Assembly: GCF_015706575.1 (NCBI RefSeq)
Contig: NW_024037047.1
Location: 1,182,632 to 1,246,631, forward strand
DNA length: 64,000 nucleotides
DNA from: Patiria miniata
Lineage: Eukaryota > Echinodermata > Asteroidea > Valvatida > Asterinidae
Direction of reading: 5' to 3'
Shown here: in pieces, positions 11,474-23,421 of the stretch
Layout of the letters: the number at the start of each line of letters is the position of its first letter
How positions within the stretch are numbered: the stretch's first letter is position 1
Notes under the pieces: generated by a model
Database searches by the model: none
What the model was told of the DNA's origin: nothing
The model's input: the letters and a program-made list of their open reading frames with translations, nothing else
Program-made: the position numbers and the translations under genes

Positions 11474-11867
11474 CAGGGACGTACATCCCGCGGGAGATAG
11501 GGGTATACCCCCGCACTTTTCGACCAGGGGGTGGGCTATTGAATCATCCCCCACTTCTTCGTGATGATAAAACAAAATTGGGGATTTCGATGTATTTTAG
11601 AACATCCCGATAACCAACATGTTTTCAATTGCACTGAAAAGGGGAGAAAAAGTACAAAAGCTTTTAAAATACACCGTTTTAACGTAAGCGCCAGTATACA
11701 TATTGATATACATCTATATCCTGAAACTATTACACATACTAGTGCAATTGGTGTCCAGTCCCCCCCCCCCCCATTCGCTTTTAAAATTGCCGGGGCCAGG
11801 CATTTTTTTTAAAGGATTTTGGTCATCCCTCATCCCCTCTACTCGCCGGCACAGATTTACGCCACTG
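11474..11867. mobile_element. hAT-type MITE, 394 bp, 8-bp target duplication
   Basis: Termini are CAGGGACGTACATC and GATTTACGCCACTG, which are imperfect inverted repeats of the CAGnGnCGTA type. The flanking octamers GTTGATTG (11466-11473) and GATGATTG (11868-11875) match at seven of eight bases, as expected for hAT. A C-tract of about 12 lies at 11761. No transposase is encoded. From 11876 to 12269 no feature is recognised. Confidence 0.75.
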
Positions 11868-12269
11868 GATGATTGGTCAATTTTGCTGATTTTGTTGTAA
11901 TATAACAACCGTACGGGTTACGGAAAACCCCATACGTGGAGGGCGCCCGCCGAATGGTCAGAATCTGAAGGTCAAGATGACGGTCAAGTTTTGCATAATT
12001 ACTGACCTAATCGGCTCGCGTAGACTTCCGTAGAATTGAAGACAAGTCTTTAGAAATCTGTGTTTTGTCTATACTCGCTGTGTATCATGTTTACATTAAT
12101 TCCTAGCCTCTGCATGTCCAACGACTTGACAAGTAATACATTTGGACGGTTATTCACTCATGCGCACAGCGAATTGCATACACACTACGTTTTCATAGAG
12201 ATGGCCAAATGATAACCAATCAGAGTTCTCCACTCAATTTGTAGGAAGCTAAGGTGTAGTTGAAAGCTG

Positions 12270-12920
12270 ACATGTTACCTCAAGATGCAGCCCATCAGCT
12301 TATGCTCCGCGGAACACCAGAGACTAATGCATCTACGGTCAATCCGTATCTGTCTGTGTCAGCCGTATGTCAAATCCTCACTTGATTTATGTAATGACTT
12401 TGCTGCCGGTAAACTTTGCCTCTCCCCATACACTTATTCGGTCAAGACACTGCAGGATCGCTACCTACATCTCCGTGACTGGCCACTGCCTCCGGTTGAT
12501 AAAGCTTGAGCTAATTGGCTCAGATCACGTCGAAATCATCGCTCAAGATAACCTATTAGGTTCGGCCCTATTGGGGCACCGGAAGTCAATCTCAAAAAGT
12601 TGGGTTGGATTCTCCGTGAATCAGCTAGCATATTCAATGAAAAGGGTGGTAATAAAGTTGCTTGAGACATCCGACCTGATGAGACACGTTGAGAAACTCG
12701 CAAGTGGATTTGGTTCCATGTATTGACGAGGATAATGCTGTTCGCTCTAAGCATGATCAACAAGCAGTGCAACTCCGGGCAGAAAAGGAAACCCCTTTAC
12801 ATAAGTGAGGATTTTGCGCTATGTTACATCCCCCTGATGAGCTGATGACACCAAGTTTCATGCTTCAAAGGAAGCTGTTCTTTCGACCCTGGGTAGTTTA
12901 AGTAATGCGCCTGGCAACAT
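12270..12920 (+). pseudogene. decayed BEL/Pao pol fragment (protease to RT-proximal region)
   Basis: Translating across several frames gives pieces with Pao-family signatures: 'HLRDWPLPPVDKA' followed in another frame by 'ELIGSDHVEIIAQDN' (the region between protease and reverse transcriptase), then 'VDLVPCIDEDNAVRSKHDQQ', which matches the conserved W-x-x-D-x-x-P...SK-x-D-x-x-A block, and 'SFHASKEAVLSTL'. At least two frameshifts and several stop codons break it. It is unrelated in position to, and far more diverged than, the intact element at 22534-29536. No LTR was recognised beside it. Confidence 0.65.
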
Positions 12921-13204
12921 AATCTCAGCTGACCATGGCAGAAAAACACACCGAACTGATGCAGAAGCTAGTTGATGTCACGTCAAAATTCTAGCAGGAG
13001 AAGATTCTGCAGACGAACCTTTGTGTACTGCTGCGTTTCCGGTAACATACCCAGCGTCGTAGTAGATCTCTCTCTTGTAGCACATTTAGAGGGGTGTGAT
13101 CTTTTGATAAAACGATGACTCAGAAACCGTTTATTGGATTAAACTGAAGCCACAGGTCAGTCGTGGGGGGGGGGGGAGGGGGTAAGCACTGCCACTTCCA
13201 GATA

Positions 13205-14315
13205 GGGTCCATCCTTGCATGCTTATAATTCTGCTTACGAATAAGAAATAGCGCCCTCTGTCAGTATCTCATCTCCACAAAAAAAATATATTTTACCGCT
13301 TTATCTGCATGTGGACCACGCTGAAGTATTTTGCATTATTAAATGATTTTTTCTTTCTTTTTGTCCACCTACCTCTCCCCTCTTCCCGTCCAACTTAATC
13401 TCAGCCAGTGAAATCCATTTTCTTTTTGCACTTTTGTTAAAAAAAAAACACCTAGTTTCTGATGAATGAACATTGTATGTACCCAGCATCAAATTAAAAA
13501 CGCGCCCTCTTGTTGTATGATCTGGTGGTATTTTATCTATCCAGGCTGCGTAATTGTTATTCTGAGGATAGTTAGGGCCGAATCATCAATAATTCAGTAC
13601 TTTCGATAATAAATAATGTTTATTCATGAGAACAGAACAATGACATCAACAACATTGATTTTATTCAGTCTACAAGTTACATTCAAGCCATTTTAAGAAC
13701 GCTTGTCGTCTAGCTATCACACACGGCAGCCTATAGTGGATAGCGAGATGAGCTATGACCCAAAGATCTCTCGTTCGAATCCACGTCGTCGATGCTCATT
13801 TTCATCGACTATTTTCCTTCTTCAAATTTATAGTTGGGATAATTTGAATTTAAAAAGGGCAAAGAGAACAAAAAGCTATGTCTTGCAATGATTCAAAGGA
13901 AAACCGAATTATTCATGACATTGGCCCTAGCAGTCCTGGGAAAAAAGACTCACGCATCCAGCCTCAGATTCAAACAACGCCCTCTTGTGGTATGGTCTGG
14001 TGGCGTTCATCAAAAGCGGGAGTCGTTATATAATTCCCCAAAGTTAACTCCATGTTTTCAATGAGATATCCGTCAAGGTTGAGATCACGCGTAGCTAAAA
14101 TTACATGGGATCTTAAAATTCAAAACACGTTTATTGCACCAATACATTATCACAAATTACTGCACAAATGTACAAGACTGAAACTTTGTAGTCTTCTCCC
14201 AAGACTGGATCTTGGAGTTTGTTCCCATGCGTTAAAACGTTTGATTTTGCCAGGGCGCTAGAAGTAGCTCTCCGTATAATAAATCAAGCCTAGTCTGATG
14301 GAATAACATTGACAC
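13205..14315 (+). repeat. direct duplication, copy 1 (~1 kb)
   Basis: This block matches 15245-16205 in the same order: 'CATGCTTATAATTCTGC', 'GCGCCCTCT', a tRNA-like segment (13722-13795, box A-like TAGTGGATAGCGAG, box B GTTCGAATCC), 'CTATGTCTTGCAATGATTCA' and 'GGAATAACATTGACA'. Identity looks about 85-90% with indels; copy 1 has about 130 extra bases near 14045-14200. It holds no coding frame of note. Confidence 0.85.
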
Positions 14316-14385
14316 TGGACCCATTGACACTGGATCCATTGACGACTCGACTCTGGACAACTTAAATTCTTTTTCAAACACACAT

Positions 14386-14568
14386 TGTCAAGGGGTGCAT
14401 AACTATGTTCCCCAATACCGATGTTCCCTATTACCGATGTTCCCAAAATCCTTACCATAATAATTACCCTAACCCAAACCCTAACCCTAACCCTTATCCT
14501 AAGGATTTCGGGGAACATCAGTATTGGGAAACACAGGTATTGGGGAACATCGGGTAGACCCCTTGTCA
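14386..14568. mobile_element. short inverted-repeat element with telomere-like core
   Basis: The ends TGTCAAGGGGT (14386-14396) and ACCCCTTGTCA (14558-14568) are inverted repeats, and internal copies of ATGTTCCCCAATAC face ATTGGGGAACATC. The core at 14466-14495 is (CCCTAA)n-like, the TTAGGG telomere motif of most animals. Confidence 0.65.
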
Positions 14569-15244
14569 AGAGCTCTCAGGATATGTGTAATGGGCAGTGG
14601 ATATTTGTGCACAAGTCCATTACTTGTGCACAAGGTGGACTCTGTGATGTCTAGCAGATTTTCGCAAAAAGTGAAAAACGGATTATATTTTTTTTATGTA
14701 AACAAACTCTTCATATACACAGTCAAAGAGAAATACGAATTTTAACACATTAGTCCTCAGTTAATTATAATAGTTTTTGTAATGAGCAAGTCAGTTGAAT
14801 ATCTGTCCAGGAATGTTTAAAAGAAAAGGATAATTTATTAAGCCTTTAGTCATTTATTGATCAACCCCTTTGTGTATCGGCCCTACACATACAATGAGTA
14901 ATAATGTGAATCCAGGTGAGTTGTGAAACATTACAACCTTACAGCAGAATGAACATCGCAAACCCATGCAAATCGGTTAATTTCACATCAAATCATGCAT
15001 AGTTGTTAACACAGGCGAGGATCCAGCGGGGGGTGGGGGGTCAACCCCCAGTTCTGTAAAAACAAAAATCATCGAAATTCCTAACAAAATAATGCAACCC
15101 CCCCCCCCCTCCTGCGACACTAATATAATGTCCGCCTGTCCACACAATACGGACAGAGCCAGCTTGGTTAGGGTGTATTTGTACACTATTCTGTAATATA
15201 ATGTGAATAATCGTCGGATTTGAAAAGCGCCCCTATTGAAATTA
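14569..15244. other. spacer with MITE-like G/C-tract fragment
   Basis: At 15013-15120 a 'GGATCCAGCGGGGGG' end and a run of ten C suggest part of a GGATCC-type hAT MITE. The rest is AT-rich with no recognised feature. Confidence 0.4.
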
Positions 15245-16205
15245 GACCAGGGTCCATCACTGCATGCTTATAATTCTGCCTACGATTAAGAAATAGCGCC
15301 CTCTTTCAGAATTCTTCATCTTCACTTAACATATCCACCAAAATATATTTTACCGCTTTATCTGCATGTGGACCACGCTGAAGGATTTTTAATTATTAAA
15401 CAATGTTTTTCTTTCTTTTTGTCCACCTTCCTCTCCCCTCTTCCCGTTCAACTTAATCGCAGGCACTGAAATCTATTTTCTTTTTGAACTTTTGTTGTCC
15501 AAAACACCAGTTTCTGATGAATGAACATTGTATGTACCCAGCATTAAATTAGGTAAGCGCCCTCTTGTTTGATGATTTGGTGGTATTTTATCTATCGAGG
15601 CTGCGTAATTGTTATTGAGGATAATTAGGGCCAAATCATCAATAATTCAGTACTTTCGATAATAAATCATGTTTATTCATGAGAACAGAACAATGACATT
15701 AACAACATTGATTTTATTCAGTCTACAAGATACATTCAAGCCATTTTAAGAACGGTTGTCGTCTAGCTATCACACACGGCAGCCCATAGTGGATAGCGAG
15801 ATGAGCTATGACACACAGATCCCTGGTTCGAATGCACGTCGTCGATGCTCATTTTCATAGACTATTTTCCTCCTTCAAATTTATCGCTGGGATAATTTGA
15901 ATTTAAAGGGCAAAGAGAACAAAAAGCTATGTCTTGCAATGATTCAAAGGAAAAACTTAATCATTCATGACATTGCCGCCAATCGACATAGGAAAAAAAA
16001 ATACGCATCCAGCCTCAGATTCAAATAACGCCCTCTTGTGGAATGGTCTTGTGGCGTTCGCCAAAAGCTGGAGTCGTTTTTTAAAATTCTATAGTTTGTT
16101 CCCATGCGTCAAAACGTGTGATTTTGCACGGTTAAAACGCCACGGCGCTTGATATTACTGTCAGCATAATAAATCAAATCCAGTCTGGTGGAATAACATT
16201 GACAT
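15245..16205 (+). repeat. direct duplication, copy 2
   Basis: Second copy of 13205-14315. Its tRNA-like segment is at 15772-15845 (box B GGTTCGAATGC). It lacks the extra stretch present in copy 1. Confidence 0.85.
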
Positions 16206-18630
16206 GGGAAATTCCTGGATCTGCTTCATATTGTTGATCGCACCCTTTACCGCTGTGGTGGCTTGATCGATCACGCTTGCCATTAGGGGACCCAAATCCA
16301 AATTCAGTATTGGGGATTTTGGAACTTAACTCAGGAAATTCCTGCCAATACTCCCATTCCAAGATTGGATTTGATATATCTTGTTGATAGCGCCCTCTAC
16401 TGCTGCGGTGGCCCTTTCGTGACTGCCAGGGATCGGCTGCATTAGGGAACACAAACTATAAAATAGGAAGGAGGCAAACTGATATTATTGACACAAATTT
16501 GGGCTGTCTGGATGCAAAGGTTCAAGTAGCAGCAAACAGAAATGATGTCTTGTTGACATACTCGCATGAACATCCAGGCTATTGGGGTAGAGGTCGCACA
16601 ACTTTGAAGTAATCTTGATACTTTAGTCTTGGATGTGTAGAAGGCAAGTGAAAACCTAATCAAAAACGAGGTGCATTGAAAACACTTTTGATATAAAATA
16701 AAAACAATGAATACGAGAGTGATTATACAATCGATTGACCTACGCAAAGTTTTCCCTTGATCACAGTGATTTTAAAATCCGCCAATAAAGACTTATTGAA
16801 TAACGACGGGGCTGTTTGAATGTGTTTCATGACATTTTATTTTGTTTCATTAAAACGATTCATTTCCCAATTACCAGGTGACACAGAAACCAACAATAGG
16901 GTTTCCTAAAAAAAAAAGTTATTCCAGAAAACAATGTTAACGAGCGTCATCTTTTGAATCCCCCTCAATTAATCTTTCATCAAAAAATGTTGTGTTTATT
17001 ATTAGTATTATTATGAATTTTAACACATTAGGACCTAGGGAATTATTGTGATAACAAAATTTAAAGCCCACGAATGAGAATGTGGAAATTTGTCGCAAGT
17101 CTCTTGTCTCCATGGTGTCATGCAGTACGCTTCAACCAACTCTTGTGTTTTTTTTTCGCCTTTATACTGAATCTCTAAATTTAGTGGGCATTATAATGAT
17201 GTTCGACCTGCCTTAAAAGTTTGAAGTAAATTGCCCGAAATTAACATCAAGAAGGGGCCTAAGAGGCCGTTTTTCAAGTTGAACACAGTAAAGGGTTTAA
17301 ACCTGCGATCCCCGAAATACCGTTCGGGTGCTCCACCAACTGCACTACCTAAACCATGCTGGTAATTTTGTTTTCGTTCACCCTTTAAAATTATTTCAAT
17401 GAACCTAGTCATTTCCCCTTTGTGTTTATTTCTGAAAACTTGTAATGAAAATCAAGTTCATGATTGAATGGATTGTGTTAAGATAGCCAGTAATAAATCA
17501 ATTGGTAAGTTGACCTTGGTGGCCTATGAAGTTGGACAGGGTACTAAAACAGACTGCAAAAAAATCTGCAAGTCAGTTGGTTTACATATATTGATGTGGA
17601 GATCTGGGAATTCCCCTTACGTACGTGTCATAAGCTTGATGACGTTATTGACTCGTGGTTACTTTAATAGTGCGTTCGGAAACAACATAGTTACAACAAA
17701 AACGTTCTTACAATTTCTCAAACTTTATTCCTAGTATTTAATTGGGCATGCGTAAGTTTGCAGAATACATTTATATTCTTCTCATAATATTAAATCATTC
17801 CAGAAATGTGATATTTTACTAAAGTAAATCTTGTTTTTGTGCTTCTGAGTGCTGCGGACTTCTTCAGGCTTTTCCGGAAGTAAGTGGCCTACGTGCAGGA
17901 TTTGCACGTCCTTTTTTTCTTTTTCTTCGGACCATGCTGTTGTATTTCAGTTGAACCAAAGTCACATCAAAGACCCTTCTTTGGCGAACTAAAACCTGAA
18001 GGCCCGTATCTGAACAGCCCACCAACTGGAGTGAAGTGCTGCATAGCTGCTTTTGAAGTCATTTCAGCTAAGATTTGAAGACGTCGAGTTTATTTATATT
18101 TCTATTGAAATATTGTATTTCAACTGAGCTTCATCACTCATCAATAAATCAACCAAATCAACTAATGACAGAAACCGATGAGAAGTATCTGATGATTGAC
18201 CATGCTTAATGATTGCCTCCCATCCTCCTTAACTGATGGACGAGTCGAGCCCTATGATTAAGACAGTAGGGCCGACCACTATATTGACATTTACAGACAT
18301 CACACTAGAGTTAAAACATTTGTTTAATTGCCTTATTTTAACTAACACAAAACCTTAGTCCTGCTTTCTTACTGAATAAACCCTAGATAAATAAAATGGA
18401 CTATATTCACAATCACATCTTCTCTCATAATTAGCTTAAAATAGTCAGTATGTCGATAATCTATGAACACTTTTCTTAGAACAATAGAGAACAAGAAAAG
18501 CCTCCGTGCATTACCTTTACAATTGCTGGAAGCAAACATATATTACTTAACGTTGGGTGATATTTTTGTTATAGTACTTAACGTTTGGTACTAATTATAG
18601 TTCTTAACGTTGGATAATAATTATGTTGAC
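16206..18630. repeat. oldest, most diverged copy of the locally amplified unit
   Basis: Several words occur here in the same order as in the duplicated blocks downstream: 'TTGACACAAATTTGGGCT' (~16487), 'TTTGTCGCAAGTCTC' (~17092), a tRNA-like segment on the minus strand (17268-17345, box A-like TGCAGTTGGTGGAGC, box B-like CAGGTTTAAACCC), 'CCTAGTCATTTCCCCTTTGTG' (~17404) and 'CCAGTAATAAATCAATTGG' (~17486). Three 'CTTAACGTTGG'-type words repeat near 18547-18612. No gene is recognised. Confidence 0.5.
17268..17345 (-). repeat. tRNA-like sequence (SINE head relic)
   Basis: Box A-like and box B-like elements lie at tRNA spacing on the minus strand, but no acceptor-stem pairing is seen. Confidence 0.45.
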
Positions 18631-19371
18631 ATTTATATGAGTGTAGAATAGGTCTGATTTGAAAACCAATGACAATCTACCACCCAAAATACCAGTCCTA
18701 ATTATTTTGCCTATTGGCCACTCTTTCTATAGCCCTGTCTGTGCCCGTAGAGGGAGGAGGCAAACACAACATTACTGACACAAATTTAGGCTACTGGGAT
18801 AGATGTGGATGCATTTAATTAAAGTAGCGTTTAGTTTGGGCTTGGATATGGGATGGGAAGACACCTATAATCAACAAATAAATATGTTATTCCCTCATTG
18901 AAGAATATGAACTGTTTTTAATAATAACAGTCTCTTGAGCCCCCCCCCCCAAAAGGTTTCAAACAATGTATATTAATCAGATGTATATTTTGTTAAAATC
19001 CAGATTCATGATGGTATAGACTGTGTTCAGATATCCAGTAATAAATAAATTAGCATGTTCATAAGTATCGACTGTAAAGTGGGATTGCAAGGGGTAGTAG
19101 CTATAGGCTACATGGAAAAAAATGTGTTATTGAAATTGACAGACAAAGGTCTGCCGCACCCATCACACTAGTACTAAACTATTTGTTTACCGTCTAATTT
19201 GAACTAACACAAAACCTTAACCCAGCTTATTTTGCCAACAAATACTAGTCAATAAAATGGATCTTTTATAATCGTATCTTGTAAATATCTGACAAATGAA
19301 CAGTAAGTAATGATTATTTTTAATCTGCATGCGTGTACTCGGTGAACAACTTTAAATGAAACAAGCAAGAA

Positions 19372-20112
19372 CCCTAAAAAGGGCTGGGTTATTTTGACCA
19401 TCTCACAACCGGGGGGGGGGAATTCCGCCCCTCCCCCCAAGATATCGGCGATTGGTGACGAAAAATTATGAAACTTGAAACATTCATATAATAACTTATC
19501 ATATAAATACCCAGGACATTTCATGGCTATAGGTCAAAGGCTTTCGTGGCTATCGGGTGGCATGGGTGGCTTGTGCGTAAAGCGTTCGCCTCTCACCAAG
19601 GTGACCACGGTTCGAATCCTGGCCGCGGATCGCATGTGAGTAGAGTTGTGCGTTGGTTCTCTCCTGTGCCACGAGGGTTTTTCTCCGGGCCCTCCGGTTT
19701 TCCTCCCTCGGGAAAAATCAAACACTTTCAATCTCAGGCTGTGCTCCGTGGTCGTATATGGGTCGATGTGGCCGGCAGCCTTAGGCGCCTTTACGTGCCA
19801 GCATCCCAACCGTTGTAGCCGCGTCCTTCGCAATTCAGCATACCAGCTGCAAGTAAGGATGATTAGCCTCCCAAATTATAAAGGGTTTTGGATTTATGGC
19901 TAAATAACCATGCATTTGCACGAATGGTAATTCTGCTTTGTGCACACTCCGTATACGGGGAAATTCAGTTTTCACGGCGCATAGCGCCCAAAAATGTTTC
20001 GCTGCGCGGTAACCCGTCGTCCAATTTCATGTTTTGGTATCAAAAGATGGGCAAGACTCCAGACTGAAAAGTCAGAACAGCTTTTTTTTTTGAAAGGCTA
20101 TCGCGGATAGGG
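19372..20112. mobile_element. piggyBac-like MITE, copy A1, interrupted by a SINE
   Basis: Starts CCCTAAAAAGGGCTGGG and ends with AGGG followed by TTAA (20113-20116). The left flank reads AGAA instead of TTAA and the right terminus is eroded. The body matches the clean copy at 55532-55971 (for example 'TTATTTTGACCATCTC' and 'AAATTCAGTTTTCAC'). A 339-bp SINE is inserted at 19541-19879. Confidence 0.75.
19541..19879 (+). mobile_element. tRNA-derived SINE (family 1), full copy
   Basis: The head has box A-like 'TGGCTTGTGCGTAAAGCG' and box B GGTTCGAATCC; the body has the pyrimidine-rich stretch 'GGTTCTCTCCTGTGCCACG' and 'CTCCGGTTTTCCTCCCTC'. The insertion is bounded by AAAGG on both sides (19536-19540 and 19880-19884), as shown by comparison with the uninterrupted MITE at 55532. 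A 90-codon open frame across it is not a gene; the same frame in the other copy follows the repeat. Confidence 0.85.
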
Positions 20113-20461
20113 TTAATAGCAAACAACAGAATTTTGATTTTCATTGATTTCTTTTGACCCACCCACACACAATTTCGAGAGAACATTTGTTCGTTATCTT
20201 TGATTATTCTAAAGGCCCCTTGGGCAATATTTATTACATTTTAAAATGACAAGCGCACCACTCAAACCACAAGCCCTAATGATTGCTTGCCTATTGTCTT
20301 TTCTGTACTAGCTACTGTCTCTGCTCTTTGAGTAGGGGAAGGCAAACATATTATTGACATTAATTCAGGCTCTCAGGATAGACATTGAGGCATTAGAATA
20401 GAGTAGCGTTTTGTTTTCGACATGGATGTTGACAGACCGAATAATACCAATAAAAAATTGA

Positions 20462-20761
20462 GCTCTTGAGCGAGGCACTTTACCATTATTGCTTCGTCCT
20501 TAGGATGGGACGTAAAGCCGTAGGTCACGTGTGTTGTGTAATGCACGTTAAAGAACTCAGTAACACTTGTCGCTAAGAGGAGGGGTTTGCCCCGGTGTTT
20601 CTGGCATTGACAGCAATATACGCCGCAGCACCTAGCAAGAGAGGTGCTACATAATGGGTCTCATATGTTCATATACTTTATTTACCTGTCTTTGGTTGCA
20701 TTCTCTCATGTGCTTTGTATCCTTTGGAAAAGACGCTATATAAATACGGTTATTATTATTA
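20462..20761 (+). mobile_element. SINE family 2, 5'-truncated, with ATT-repeat tail
   Basis: The body words 'GGGACGTAAAGCCGTAGG', 'TGCACGTTAAAGAACTCAG' and 'GGGGTTTGCCCCGGTG' are followed by the tail 'GACGCTATATAAATACGG' and (TTA)n, typical of SINEs that use a LINE-type reverse transcriptase. The tRNA head is missing here but is present in the minus-strand copy ending at 44612. Confidence 0.75.
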
Positions 20762-21184
20762 CTGAAATTAAACGGATACATTTCCGTTGGAGCTGACTTT
20801 TTTGCTGTATAAAGGGGTCAATTTAAAAAAAACCCAAAAAAACAAGTCTTACTTTTTTATTTTTATTTTATTTTAATTTTTTTTTAGAGGGGGCGGGTAT
20901 TTATTAGTACTTATGGAGAAAGGGAACGATAATTCTCGACTACAATAGTAATCAGCCTAGCGATCGATCTGATGGCGATAAAACACCTCACTATCGGAGG
21001 GTACCTATAATTACTTGAAAACGATCAAAAGCAGTTACAAGTAACCTCACAATAATTTTGATTCTTGACTTATTTTGTTAAATGCTAAATTTAGTATGAC
21101 TTTTTTCACAAACACATCCAAAGAAACGTGTGAAACTGCACTATTTTAACACTGGTGCGTTTAGGACAGGAGTCAACATTTCTC

Positions 21185-21415
21185 TTTTTTTTTTTTTTGA
21201 GACAGCCTCAGTACTTCACCCAGATATTCTGATCACCATTGCATAAAGCTATGCCTGTGACTTTGCCAATTAATTGAAAACACCCTTGTCGATCTTTTTT
21301 TTTTTTTTACTTTTGAGACAGCCTCAGTACTTCACCCAGATATTCTGATCACCATTGCATAAAGCTATGCCTGTGACTTTGCCAATTAAATGAAAACACC
21401 CTTGTCGATCTTTTT
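21185..21415 (+). repeat. ~118-bp direct repeat, two copies (copy A only)
   Basis: 'GAGACAGCCTCAGTACTTC' through 'ACCCTTGTCGATCTTTTT' occurs twice in a row, each preceded by a T tract. The corresponding place in copy B (about 36962-37082) has only one, so this is a later local slippage. Confidence 0.9.
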
Positions 21416-22189
21416 AGAGTTTGAGTCAATATTTGCCTTTTTAAAACTCTTTTGAGACAGCCTCACCATTTTACTTACATAGTTTTATCACCAGTCAATA
21501 ATGCTCTGTGACCTTTACATTGTCAATCACCTGATACCATAAACCATGCATAGGGGTTAAAGTTAAATTGTACTATTTTAGCAATGATATATATGTTTAC
21601 CCCCCCCCCCCCTGTCGTTCTTTTTCATGACGAGAGTTCGAGTCAGTATTTGCCTTTTATTTTTTTTATTTTTTTTCCGAGACACTGCCAATCACCTGAT
21701 AGCACGCACCATGCATTAGCGGTAAAGTGTAAAAAGTCAAAGGAACCTACAATTCCGACTTAAATCTCTGTTATCTCAGTAAATTGTAGAAGCCAGGTTG
21801 GTCCTGACGTACATTACAATAAAGTAATTGTAAAGATAAAACTTACGGATTTGCGTCAACAGTTTAACATTTAACCAGGGCAAATATTGCAGTCAGGTAT
21901 CACATAACGAATAATGATGTTAAGTTTCGTATAATCACCCAAGTACCTCCATGAGACAAATTGGAGGCCTTGTGAAATCCATGAATACTGACCTTTCTTA
22001 TTCAATCCAACAAACAGAAGATATGAACAAAATATGTAAACAACTTTAAAAGGCCGAATAACGGTGGTCTCTGAAAATTTGTTGCAAGTCAACTTCGTCT
22101 CCAAGGTGTCGAGCAGATCTTGAAAAGTGTTTACGTCCATTTTGGGGAGATAACATAAAAAAGAGGCCCGGGTAACCATTGTTAGAGTT

Positions 22190-22276
22190 AAACAAAGAAA
22201 TTGATTGGAGCGGGTTTGAAGCTGCGACTTCAGGATACCGTCGAGGCGCTATACCAAATGAGCTATCCAACGCCGC
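22190..22276 (-). repeat. tRNA-like sequence (SINE head)
   Basis: On the minus strand 'GGATAGCTCATTTGGTATAG' resembles box A and 'CAGCTTCAAACCC' box B. Sister copies lie at 31770-31852, 37850-37936 and 39357-39440. The ends do not pair as an acceptor stem. Confidence 0.55.
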
Positions 22277-22399
22277 TTTGGTTAGCTTTAAATAAATTGA
22301 ATCTAGTCAGTTTCCCTTTGTGGTTTCTCTCTGGAAATCACGATTTTGTTTCATGTGGTTCATAAATTATTACTGAACTCATTTGTAATTTGATACCTA

Positions 22400-22533
22400 G
22401 TGGAGTCTTCATAATGGTGGGGGGATTCTAAGATCCCGGCCAATAAGTGACAAACAATTATGAAGCTCCGTACATACATAGAATGACTTATCATGGACAC
22501 ACCCAAGATGTTGCATGGATATAGGATAAAGAG
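22400..22533. mobile_element. piggyBac-like MITE, copy A2, left part (split by BEL/Pao)
   Basis: The left terminus is eroded. The body matches 55532-55971 up to 'GGATATAGGATAAAG', where the LTR element is inserted. The right part resumes at 29537 and ends at 29801 with CCCCGGCCCCTTTAGGG. Confidence 0.7.
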
Positions 22534-22842
22534 TGTAGCGGCCAAACTCAGATAGATTTCTTATTTTTGTTTTGCCAAGTGAGGGCGCTGTTGCGGGAAT
22601 ACGGGAGCTAAGCAAAAAGCAACATGGCTTCAGCTCAATCATGTCAATGACGACAGAATTTGCAACCTGTGGAATTCTTCGCCCAAAGCATTAACTGGCC
22701 AAGGTTTATTAAACGTCAATCTGTGCCTATACCTGAGCCTGACAAGTGTACGACTACCAAAACTGTCAGAAGTTGTACAAGACAATAAAATCTTCTGGAT
22801 CTGCGCACAGCATATTTTCGTCAGTAATCTTTGGCAGATTCA
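22534..22842 (+). repeat. 5' LTR of the BEL/Pao element
   Basis: 309 bp, begins TGTAGCGGCC and ends CAGATTCA. It includes AATAAA at 22784-22789. It is identical by eye to 29228-29536. Confidence 0.95.
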
Positions 22843-22863
22843 TCATTGACGTTTACTACCAGG

Positions 22864-23421
22864 ATGGATAAAGGGGCAGAAGACCTTACCACGCAAGGAG
22901 CTACATGTCATGACCATGAGAAAGTTGACATGGACAGTGAAGATACTGCTTTACATGAATCATCGAGGGCAAGAATGCACACAGAAAAGGGACTTGCCTA
23001 CCAAAAGGACATGAAAGCAAAGCGCGTGTCACAGCTGTTCAGGCAAATAAAGTCGAAAACTGAAAGGCTTGAACTTCTCATGAATGAAAAGCATGACCAA
23101 GGTGAAGTACGCGCTGAATATAAGGAATGGATGTCAACTTACGAGGACTTGCTCAAAGAGAACAGCGAGTACTGTACTTTGCTGTCCAAGGAAGAATTAC
23201 AGGAGTATCTGGACAACAGTTGGGACAGTAGAGATACCTACCTGAAGAACTTCAAGGTGTATTACTCCAACTGGGAAACGGTCCGGTCACAGAAGGAGCA
23301 AGATGTCGGAGTTCCACGCCAACGCCATGGCACCACTGACAGCGAAAACCTGACAAGCATATCACGCATCAGTGGAAGGGGCTCAAGAGCTTCCATTGCC
23401 AGCGCTGTATCATCGGCATGA
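22864..23421 (+). CDS. BEL/Pao gag, N-terminal part, ending at an in-frame TGA
   Basis: The first ATG after the 5' LTR (22864) opens a 185-codon frame ending in TGA at 23419-23421. The product is charged and helical, with 'RVSQLFRQIKSKTERL' near residue 50 and a Ser-rich end, as in the N terminus of Pao gag proteins. The frame does not shift: the next 1888 codons follow in the same register, so this is the first part of the same polyprotein cut by one stop codon. The TGA lies well inside gag, not at a gag-pol boundary, so it looks like a nonsense mutation rather than a programmed signal; the following base is C, a context that can permit some readthrough. The gene makes the capsid/nucleocapsid protein that packages element RNA in cytoplasmic particles. 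Confidence 0.8.
   Translation: MDKGAEDLTTQGATCHDHEKVDMDSEDTALHESSRARMHTEKGLAYQKDMKAKRVSQLFRQIKSKTERLELLMNEKHDQGEVRAEYKEWMSTYEDLLKENSEYCTLLSKEELQEYLDNSWDSRDTYLKNFKVYYSNWETVRSQKEQDVGVPRQRHGTTDSENLTSISRISGRGSRASIASAVSSA

Noticed and set aside
19546..19833. Open frames of 85-99 codons on both strands, repeated at 35345-35702
   Set aside because: They lie within the tRNA-derived SINE and are explained by its sequence; both strands are open and no protein family is recognised.
22843..22863. tRNA primer-binding site after the 5' LTR
   Set aside because: The sequence after the LTR does not start with TGG and I could not match it to a tRNA 3' end with confidence.
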